From Kitasatospora fiedleri (GTDB lineage Bacteria > Actinomycetota > Actinomycetes > Streptomycetales > Streptomycetaceae): a stretch of DNA of 64,000 bases. Every line of letters begins with the position of its first letter. The first letter of the stretch is position 1. The stretch covers positions 5,394,001 through 5,458,000 of the forward strand of contig NZ_OX419519.1 in assembly GCF_948472415.1 (NCBI RefSeq). The letters run 5' to 3'. Positions 25,140-32,283 of the stretch are shown one piece after another. Both the position numbers and the translations under genes were made by a program. Under the pieces are notes generated by a model. The model saw nothing but the letters and a program-made list of their open reading frames with translations, searched no databases and had not been told where the DNA came from.

Positions 25140-25382
25140 GCACCGCTCCGTCCTTTCCGTTCCGCCTCGTTCCGTCCTGTCCTTTCTGCCTCGTCTGTCC
25201 CATCTGCTCTCCCCGTTCGTTCTGCGCTGCCCGTCCGGCGGTGTTCGTCCGTGGTGCCGTCCTCCGGCACGGCGGGCGGGCCCGGCGGGGCGGCGGTGAA
25301 CGGGAGGGGTGGCGGTGGGCGTGCCGGTTCGTCGACCCTTGGTTGGCGTCCGGATTCCCCGCGCTCGGCGCGCGCCGTCCGC

Positions 25383-26072
25383 TCAGCGGGCGGCGGTGCG
25401 GCGGGCGCTCCGGCCGTCGTGGGACTCCTCCAGCGCGCGGATCGCGCTCAGCGAGGTGACCGGGGCGATCGGCGGCTGCTGGGGGAGCGGTGGCTCGGGC
25501 GGCGCGGCGGGCACCCCGAGCGGGATGCGCGGCGGCAGTTCGGTGACGGTGTGGATCGGGCCGAGCGCCCACGACCCGGAGTGCGGGTTGCGCCCGCGCC
25601 GGCCGTCGCCGAGCGACTGCCAGCCGGCCGGAGTGAGCGTCAGGTACGAGCCGCAGCGCAGCCCGTGCAGTTCGGCGGCGGCGCGCAGCGCCCACATCCA
25701 GGCGCCGTCCTGCTCGGTCCAGTCCGGGCCGCCCTCGCGGCAGCGCAGCAGGACGGCCGTCCGGCTGGGGCTGGACCGCTTCAGGTCGTGCGGGGTGACC
25801 CGGCGGAGATGGCCGAGCAGCGCGTTGCGGTGGTCCCACCCGTCGCTGAACTGCGGTCGGACGCCGAACGAGGCGGAGGCCGTCACCCGGTTCTCGGCGC
25901 TCAGCACCGCGACCACCGTGGTGCCCGGCTGCGGGAGGTGCCGCCGGTGCAGCTCGGTGACGAACTCCCGTGGAGCCCGCAGGAGCGGCACGCCGTAGCT
26001 CTTCCACTCCGGCAGGCTGATGGTCCGGTGGCTGTCGTGGTGGGAAGGACCTCGGTCGATGCCGTTGATCAC
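25383..26072 (-). CDS. Conserved uncharacterised protein
   Basis: A 229-residue protein starting at GTG 26072, three bases after GGAAGGAGG; the longer open frame to 26243 has no such signal and poor codon bias. The sequence VINGIDRGPSHHDSHRT opens a folded region with DLKRSSPSRTAVLLRCREGG and SYLTLTPAGWQSLGDGRRG; a Pro-rich segment (PAAPPEPPLPQQPP) precedes a helical tail. No enzymatic motif or membrane segment is visible. It is oriented like recQ but separated from it by 337 bases. Function unknown. Confidence 0.75.
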   Translation of the reverse strand: MINGIDRGPSHHDSHRTISLPEWKSYGVPLLRAPREFVTELHRRHLPQPGTTVVAVLSAENRVTASASFGVRPQFSDGWDHRNALLGHLRRVTPHDLKRSSPSRTAVLLRCREGGPDWTEQDGAWMWALRAAAELHGLRCGSYLTLTPAGWQSLGDGRRGRNPHSGSWALGPIHTVTELPPRIPLGVPAAPPEPPLPQQPPIAPVTSLSAIRALEESHDGRSARRTAAR

Positions 26073-26409
26073 GATCCTCCTTCCCGAGCCCGTGCCCCTG
26101 GAGCGCGCGAGCGTACGCCGAAGACCGGGTCCGGAGGACCGGGTACTGGATACCTTCCAATTCTCGGGCGAGAGCAGTCCGAGCGGCAATGATGAAATGA
26201 CGATCGCAGCCCGAAATCCGGGCTTCTGCCGGGTATGTTCCACGCCCCCGGCAGGGCCATTCGGCTGACCTGCCGGTGAGCGCAGGGTGTACGGCCCGAA
26301 ACGTTCCGGTGTACGCCGCCCCCCGCGCCCGGGCGCACCGCCCCGCCCGGCCGCAGGAGCGCATGCCTTCCGGCCACCGGCGGCCCTGAGACGGTCGCGG
26401 AGCCCGGCC
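26073..26409. other. Intergenic region between recQ and the uncharacterised gene
   Basis: This stretch is locally AT-richer than its surroundings around 26150-26230. On the minus strand TTGCCG and GAGAAT about 18 bases apart could be a promoter for the gene ending at 25383. An inverted repeat, CGGCAGG/CCTGCCG, near 26250-26278 could end recQ transcription. Both are tentative. Confidence 0.35.
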
Positions 26410-28605
26410 TCACCCCCGGACGGCGAGGACGAGCGGGAGCACCGCGGTGGCGCCGGCCTGGCGGAGCAGCCGGGCGGCCACCGTCAGCGTCCAGCCCGAG
26501 TCCACCAGGTCGTCGAGCAGCAGGACCGGGCCCGGCGCGGCGGCCAGCGCGTCGGCCAGGCCCGGCGCGAGGGTGAGCGCACCGGCGACCGAGCGCAGCC
26601 GCTGGGCGCTGTTGCTGCGCGGGCCGTGCGGCGGCTCCCCGGTGGCGTACTCGACCCGCCCGAGCAGCGGCATCCGCCCGATCGAGGCCAGGCCGCCGGC
26701 CAGGTCGGACACCAGCTGGGGACGGGTGGACGAGTCGAGCGCGACCACCCCGACCGGACGGGCGAGCTGCCGGCCGTCCGGACCGGCAGGCCCGGCCCAG
26801 CCGCCGGGGCCCCTGGCCCAGTCCGCGACCACCCCGACCATCGCGTCCAGCACCTCGCGCGGCAGCGGCCCGTCCGGGGAGCGCTCGTCCAGCAGCGAGC
26901 GCAGCCGGGTGCCCCAGCCGATGTCGGACAGCCGGCCCAGGGCGCGCCCCGGCTCGGCCTGCTGGGTCGCCGGGATTCGGCCCTTCAGCGGGATGCCCAG
27001 GGACTCCATGCCGGTGGGCCACATCCGCCGGGTCTCGAAGGAGACGCCGGGGCGGCCGAGGGCGGCCCGGGCCGCGTCCAGCGCCCCGGTGGAGACCTCG
27101 GCGGAGTGCCGGGCCGGGGTGCAGCGGTCGCACCGGCCGCACGGGGCCGCCTCGGGGTCGTCGAGCTGGCGGCGCAGGAACTCCATCCGGCAGCCCTCGG
27201 TGGCCACGTACTCGCGCATCGCCTGCTGTTCGGCCTCGCGGGCCCGGGCGACCTTGGCGTACCGCGCGGCGTCGTACTGCCACGGCTCCCCGGTGGCCTC
27301 CCAGCCGCCGCGCACCCGGCGGACCGCGCCGTCCACGTCGAGCACCTTGAGCATCGTCTCCAGCCTGGTGCGGCGGAGGTCGACCGAGGTCTCCAGCGCG
27401 GCGGTGGAGAGCGGGCGGCCCGCCGCGGACAGCGCGTCCAGCGTGCGGCGGACCTGCTCCTCGGCGGGGAAGCCGATCGAGGCGAAGTACCGCCAGATCG
27501 CCTCGTCCTCCCGGCCGGGGAGCAGCAGCACCTCGGCCCGGTCCACGCCGCGGCCGGCCCGGCCGACCTGCTGGTAGTAGGCGATCGGGGAGCTCGGCGA
27601 CCCCAGGTGCACCACGAAGCCCAGGTCCGGCTTGTCGAAGCCCATGCCGAGCGCGGAGGTGGCGACCAGCGCCTTGACCCGGTTGTCCAGCAGTGCCGCC
27701 TCGGCCTCGCGGCGCTCCGCGTCCTCGGTCCGCCCGGAGTAGGAGGCGACCTGGTACCCGCGCCCGCGCAGGAACTCGGTGACCTCCTCGGCGGCGGCCA
27801 CCGTGAGGGTGTACACGATGCCGGAGCCGGGGAGGTCGGGCAGGTGGTCGGCCAGCCAGGCCAGCCGGTGCGCCGGGTCGGGCAGCGCCAGCACCGCCAG
27901 GCTGAGGCTCTCCCGGTCCAGCGGCCCGCGCAGCACCAGCGCCTGCTCGTCACCGGCCCCGGTGCCGAGCTGCTCCGCGACGTCCGCGGTGACCCGGGCG
28001 TTCGCGGTCGCCGTGGTCGCCAGCACCGGGACGCCGGGGGAGAGCTCGGCGAGCATGGTGCGCAGCCGCCGGTAGTCGGGCCGGAAGTCGTGGCCCCAGT
28101 CGGAGATGCAGTGGGCCTCGTCCACCACCAGCAGGCCGGTGGAGGCGGCGAGCTTGGGCAGCACGTGGTCCCGGAAGTCGGGGTTGTTCAACCGCTCCGG
28201 GCTGACCAGGAGGACGTCGACAAGGCCGTCGGCGACCTCCTGCTGGATCTCCGACCACTCCTCCGGGTTGGCCGAGTTGATCGTCCGGGCGCGGATGCCC
28301 GCCCGGGCGGCCGAGTCGACCTGGTTGCGCATCAGGGCGAGGAGCGGGGAGACGATCACCGTCGGTCCGGCGCCGCGTTCGCGGAGCAGCGCCGTGGCGA
28401 TGAAGTAGACGGCGGACTTGCCCCAGCCGGTGCGCTGGACGACCAGGGCGCGCCGGCTGTCCACCACCAGCGCCTCGATGGCCTTCCACTGGTCCTCGCG
28501 CAGGGCCGCGCCCGGGCCGGCGAGGTCGCGCAGCACGGCTTCCGCGGCGGCCCGGACGGCGGCGCGGTCGGCGGGGGTGGTCGGGGGGAGTTCGCGCGTC
28601 TGCAT
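26410..28605 (-). CDS. recQ: RecQ-family DNA helicase with C-terminal phosphoribosyltransferase-like domain
   Basis: A 731-residue protein. Helicase motifs: LREDQWKAIEAL (motif 0), QRTGWGKSAVYF (Walker A, Trp replacing the usual Ser), VVDEAHCISDWGHDFRPDY (DEAH box), LATTATAN, and YYQQVGRAGRG (motif VI). The RecQ zinc-binding Cys cluster appears as GCRMEFLRRQL and PCGRCDRC near residue 400. After about residue 560 comes a region ending in VLLLDDLVDSGWTLT, a PRPP-loop motif of the type found in phosphoribosyltransferases and ComF. RecQ unwinds 3'-tailed DNA in recombination repair; the role of the PRTase-like tail is unknown. ATG 28605 is chosen over GTG 28629. Confidence 0.9.
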   Translation of the reverse strand: MQTRELPPTTPADRAAVRAAAEAVLRDLAGPGAALREDQWKAIEALVVDSRRALVVQRTGWGKSAVYFIATALLRERGAGPTVIVSPLLALMRNQVDSAARAGIRARTINSANPEEWSEIQQEVADGLVDVLLVSPERLNNPDFRDHVLPKLAASTGLLVVDEAHCISDWGHDFRPDYRRLRTMLAELSPGVPVLATTATANARVTADVAEQLGTGAGDEQALVLRGPLDRESLSLAVLALPDPAHRLAWLADHLPDLPGSGIVYTLTVAAAEEVTEFLRGRGYQVASYSGRTEDAERREAEAALLDNRVKALVATSALGMGFDKPDLGFVVHLGSPSSPIAYYQQVGRAGRGVDRAEVLLLPGREDEAIWRYFASIGFPAEEQVRRTLDALSAAGRPLSTAALETSVDLRRTRLETMLKVLDVDGAVRRVRGGWEATGEPWQYDAARYAKVARAREAEQQAMREYVATEGCRMEFLRRQLDDPEAAPCGRCDRCTPARHSAEVSTGALDAARAALGRPGVSFETRRMWPTGMESLGIPLKGRIPATQQAEPGRALGRLSDIGWGTRLRSLLDERSPDGPLPREVLDAMVGVVADWARGPGGWAGPAGPDGRQLARPVGVVALDSSTRPQLVSDLAGGLASIGRMPLLGRVEYATGEPPHGPRSNSAQRLRSVAGALTLAPGLADALAAAPGPVLLLDDLVDSGWTLTVAARLLRQAGATAVLPLVLAVRG

Positions 28606-28651
28606 GAGGTCATGGATACCGTGCGGCACGGACGGACCGCGAATGCCGGGC

Positions 28652-28660
28652 TGTGGACAG
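28652..28660 (-). promoter_or_regulatory. DnaA-box-like site
   Basis: On the minus strand the sequence is CTGTCCACA, one base from the Streptomyces DnaA box TTGTCCACA. It lies in the recQ/DUF4192 divergent region. Confidence 0.35.
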
Positions 28661-28750
28661 AGTGGCGTTCATCGGTTGAGCTGCTGTCAAATCGCCGTAA
28701 TCGCCGAAAATACGGGTGATTCAGGGGGGAGAGATGCTGAACCCCCCGAC

Positions 28751-28759
28751 TTATCCACA
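28751..28759 (+). promoter_or_regulatory. DnaA box (TTATCCACA)
   Basis: A perfect match to the canonical DnaA box. A second near-match, TTGTCCGCA, lies 21 bases downstream at 28772-28780, two helical turns away on the same face. Confidence 0.5.
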
Positions 28760-28811
28760 GGCTGGGACGAATTGTCCGCAGCCGACCGCGATCCGGTCCA
28801 AGCTTTCCGCC

Positions 28812-30377
28812 ATGACCGCAGACGACCGCACCACCACCCCCGTCCCGCGCCCCGGCCACCTCCCGGTCCGGCTGCGCGGCCCCGCCGACATGGCGGAGAT
28901 GCTCCCGTACCTGCTGGGCTTCTTCCCCGACGACAGCATCGTCGCGGTGGGCCTACAGGGCACCGCGCTCGACCAGGGCGGCGTGATCCGGATCGACATC
29001 CCGGAGGACCCGGCCTGCTGGGAGCGCACCGCGGCGGAATCCGCCCGGCTGCTGGTCGAGCTGTCCGAGCAGCGGGCCCACCGCCCCGTCCAAGTCCTGC
29101 TGTACCTGTGCCGGGACCCCGCCGGGGACGACCGCGCGCCCGGCGGCGGCGGGCACGCCGTGCTGACCCGGCTCCGCCCGCTGGCCGACGCGCTCGCCCG
29201 GGCCTTCCAGGAGGAACGGGTGGTCGTCAAGGAGTCGCTGTGCGTCTCCGCCGGCCGCTGGTGGTCCTTCCTGTGCACCGGAGTCGACTGCTGTCCACCG
29301 GACGGCACTCCGGTCCGGGCGGCCCACCAGCCCAGCCCGCTCGCCGCGGCGGCCACCTACGCGGGCCTCGCCCCGCGGGGCAGCCGCAAGGCGATCGTGG
29401 CCGGGCTGGCCCCGGTCGGTCCACCGCTCTCCGAGGTGCAGCGCCGCGCCCTGGAGGACGCCGGGCCGCCCTTCATCCGTGAACTGGCCGGCCCCGGCGG
29501 CCGGGCCGCGGCCGTCGAGCGCACCGCCGGGGTGCTCGCCGAGGCGATGGCCGAATTCTCTTCCGGAGCGAGCGAGTTGGATGCCGCCCGCACCGCCAGG
29601 CTGCTGATCGGCATGCAGGACAAACTCGGCCGGGACCGCGCCGCCGAGTACGCCGAACCGGACGAACTCGCCACCGCCCAGCGGTTGTGGCGGTTCCTGG
29701 TCCAGCGCTGCGTCGACCCGTTCGAACACCTCGCCGTCCCGCCGATGACCCTGCTGGCCTGGACGTCCTGGCTGGCCGGAGACTCGGCCACGGCACGGAT
29801 CGTGCTGGCCAGAGCACTGGAGCTGGAACCCGGCTACACCCTGGCCCAACTCCTCTACGAATCACTGAACTCCGGCATCGCCCCGGAAGCCCTGCTCCGG
29901 GTGGTCCGCCGCGAGCGCACCACCCGGCTGCGCGACGCACCGGCCCCGCAGCCCGCGGAACCCGCAGGGCCCGGCGGAGAATCGGCCGGCGGCGGCAGCC
30001 CCGCTCCGCACGGACCGGACGACGGCTTCGACCACCGAGGCCCGGACCGGCCCCAGGCCGGTCCCGGTCCCGGCCCCGGAGCTGATGCGGCCGAGCCCGC
30101 ACCGAGGTGTCCCGCACCCGCACCCGCGCCGGGATCGGATTCGGCACCGGCCCCGGACCTGGCACCGGGCAACGAGCCGGACGGGCCCGGGCCGGGAGGA
30201 GGCGAGAGCCCGGGCGACGGCCCTCCGCCCACACCGCCCGCCGCGACCGACGGGCCGACCGCCGCGGCCTGCCGACCCGACCCGGGGCGCCGTCCGCGCC
30301 CGCACCGCTTCCTTCCGCCGGGAGTCCGCGTCCGGCACGTCCGGGTGCACCGAAACCGACACGCGATCGGAGACTGA
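28812..30377 (+). CDS. DUF4192-domain protein with long Pro/Gly-rich tail
   Basis: A 521-residue protein of the actinobacterial DUF4192 family; the domain covers about residues 15-380 with PVRLRGPADMAEMLPYLLGF and PDDSIVAVGLQG at its start and LLAWTSWLAGDSATARIVLA near its end. The remaining 130 residues are Pro/Gly/Ala/Asp-rich and end in a basic segment. The start is uncertain: ATG 28812 gives a family-typical N-terminus but has no ribosome-binding site, while ATG 28734 has a strong GGGGGGAG but weaker codon bias in the extra 26 codons. The family's function is not established. It diverges from recQ and converges on the hydrolase gene. Confidence 0.82.
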   Translation: MTADDRTTTPVPRPGHLPVRLRGPADMAEMLPYLLGFFPDDSIVAVGLQGTALDQGGVIRIDIPEDPACWERTAAESARLLVELSEQRAHRPVQVLLYLCRDPAGDDRAPGGGGHAVLTRLRPLADALARAFQEERVVVKESLCVSAGRWWSFLCTGVDCCPPDGTPVRAAHQPSPLAAAATYAGLAPRGSRKAIVAGLAPVGPPLSEVQRRALEDAGPPFIRELAGPGGRAAAVERTAGVLAEAMAEFSSGASELDAARTARLLIGMQDKLGRDRAAEYAEPDELATAQRLWRFLVQRCVDPFEHLAVPPMTLLAWTSWLAGDSATARIVLARALELEPGYTLAQLLYESLNSGIAPEALLRVVRRERTTRLRDAPAPQPAEPAGPGGESAGGGSPAPHGPDDGFDHRGPDRPQAGPGPGPGADAAEPAPRCPAPAPAPGSDSAPAPDLAPGNEPDGPGPGGGESPGDGPPPTPPAATDGPTAAACRPDPGRRPRPHRFLPPGVRVRHVRVHRNRHAIGD

Positions 30378-30414
30378 CATGCGAACCCTCGGCCCGCGGC
30401 CGCGGGGCGGTCGG

Positions 30415-31728
30415 CTAGACCTCGCCGCGCGCCATCCGGATCAGCCGGTCCAGCACCGTCCGCCCACTGGTGCGCACGCCGTCGTGCTCCCACTCGTTGG
30501 TGACCCAGACCCGGGTACCGGCCACCGCGTCCGCGGTCTCCAGCGAATGCGCCGTGTCCACGTACATGTCGTCGTGGTACACCGCCGCGTACACCGGTAC
30601 CTGGTTCGACGCCAGGCGCGGCAGGTCGTACAGGTCGGGCCAGTCGGTGCGCTCCGCCAGCAGCTGCGCCGTCTCGCGCAGCGGCCGCAGCGCCGGGTCG
30701 GTCTCGAACATCCAGGGGTGGATCATCTCGCCGGTCAGCAGCACCGGCCCGTCCCCGGCCAGCGCCGCCTCGGCGTCGAACTCGGGAAACTCCTTGCGCA
30801 CCCGCTCCGCCGACCAGTCGGTGGCCCCGGCGTCGACCGAGCGCTGCCCGTAGATCGACTCGTGCAGGACGGCGTACAGGGGGTTCTGGGCGAAGGACAG
30901 GTGCGACTGCGCCCCGGCCAGGAAGGTGTCGGAGAGCTCGGGTCCGTCCGCGCCCTCCACCCAGCCCTCCTCCAGCAGGTAGTGCAGGACGGAGGAGCCC
31001 GAGCCGCCGCCCAGCAGGATGCCCAGCGCCTGGAACGCCTGGACGGTCAGCGTGCCGCCGTCGGGAAGGGTCGCGGGCCGCTCGACCAGGTGCGCCGCGA
31101 TTCGCCGTACCGCCGCCACGTCCTGGGGGAAGCGCGCGTAGTGACCGGCGTTCTTGCGGGCGACGCGGGGGTAGGCCGCGCGGTAGACCTCGTCCGCCGA
31201 GCGGCGCAGACCGGCCAGGCCGCCGGTGACGAAGGCCTCGCGCAGGTGCTCCGGGGCCAGCGAGAGGTACGTCAGGGTGCAGAAGCCGCCGAAGCTCTGC
31301 CCCAGCAGGCTCCACCGGGCGTCGTCGCCGAGCAGCCGGCGGCGGATCAGTTCGGCGTCCCGGACGATCGAGTCGGCGCGGAAGTGCGCCAGGTACTCGG
31401 CCTGCTGCCGGGCGTCGCCGCGCCGGGCCAGGGTCTGGCGGTTGGCGGGGGTGGAGCGGCCGGTGCCGCGCTGGTCCAGCAGCAGCACCCGGTAGTCGTC
31501 GAGCGCCCGGTCCAGCCAACCGTCCCGGCCCATCGGCCGGTTGGCCTTCCCGCCGGGGCCGCCCTGCAGGTACACCAGCCACGGCAGCTCGTCGTGCTCG
31601 CGTCCGGCCGCCGCCACCTCGCGGGCGTAGACCTCGATCGACTCGCCGCCGGGGGCACTGTGGTCCAGCGGCACCCGGAAGACGTGGTCGGTGGTGACGA
31701 TTCCGGGGATGCGGCCGAGGGGGGACAT
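30415..31728 (-). CDS. Alpha/beta-hydrolase, peptidase S33 (proline iminopeptidase-like)
   Basis: A 437-residue alpha/beta-hydrolase with the oxyanion segment YLQGGPGG, the DQRGTGRS motif and the nucleophile elbow LLGQSFGGF near residue 150, matching S33 aminopeptidases that remove N-terminal residues (often Pro) from peptides. A candidate acid is in GEMIHPWMF, and the catalytic His is probably in the C-terminal NEWEHDGVR stretch. There is no signal peptide, so it should be cytoplasmic. ATG 31728 follows TAGGAG. It is convergent with the DUF4192 gene (37 bases apart). Confidence 0.88.
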   Translation of the reverse strand: MSPLGRIPGIVTTDHVFRVPLDHSAPGGESIEVYAREVAAAGREHDELPWLVYLQGGPGGKANRPMGRDGWLDRALDDYRVLLLDQRGTGRSTPANRQTLARRGDARQQAEYLAHFRADSIVRDAELIRRRLLGDDARWSLLGQSFGGFCTLTYLSLAPEHLREAFVTGGLAGLRRSADEVYRAAYPRVARKNAGHYARFPQDVAAVRRIAAHLVERPATLPDGGTLTVQAFQALGILLGGGSGSSVLHYLLEEGWVEGADGPELSDTFLAGAQSHLSFAQNPLYAVLHESIYGQRSVDAGATDWSAERVRKEFPEFDAEAALAGDGPVLLTGEMIHPWMFETDPALRPLRETAQLLAERTDWPDLYDLPRLASNQVPVYAAVYHDDMYVDTAHSLETADAVAGTRVWVTNEWEHDGVRTSGRTVLDRLIRMARGEV

Positions 31729-32283
31729 GCAACTCCTAGGTGCGAGCTGGTCACAGGCTGGTCGCGGCGCCGATCGCCGGGGTCACCGGTGCGTCCGCTG
31801 TCGTCCTCGCACCGTATCCTGACGGCGGACAGGAGCCGCCGGGGGGCGTCCGCCACATGCGGAGAACCTCGAACGGCACCACGACACAGCGGGCGCCCCG
31901 GGCGCCGGTCGCGGAGCGCCGAACCACCCTCGGCCCACGGCCGCCTCCGACCGGACGTCCGCCGGGCGGGCGTGACCTGGGGCAGGTGTGGTGCGTTCAA
32001 TCTGCAGAACACCACCACCCGAACCGGCACCTCCGGGTCCACCCCGGCCGGGCCGACCGCGTCGGGCACCGGCCACGCGTCGTTCGACCCGGCGCAGCCG
32101 GCTCCCGGACGGCCCCGGCGTCCGGTCCGGGACACCACCCCGGCCGGGACGGAGCACCGGTGGTCCGGTCCGACCAGAGTCAGAGCCGCGTGTTCCGGCG
32201 GCAGAGCAGCACAGTCCGCGATCGAGCACGCTCGCGGCCGACCGGGCCCGCAGCCCTCGGCCGGTCGAGGGGAGGAGAACCCG
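31729..32283. other. Divergent promoter region between hydrolase and debranching-like genes
   Basis: No gene was accepted in this 555-base gap. A GGCGGAC/GTCCGCC inverted repeat (31824-31854) with a TATCCT hexamer just before it (31814-31819) may be regulatory. AGGGGAGGAG near 32268 is the ribosome-binding site of the next gene. Open frames here on both strands lack normal codon bias. Confidence 0.45.

Noticed and set aside
25140-25270. Pyrimidine-rich stretch and the antisense ERTGR-repeat frame
   Set aside because: Composition is skewed (TTCCG/CTTTC repeats), but there is no start signal or coding pattern; probably a transcription-end region.
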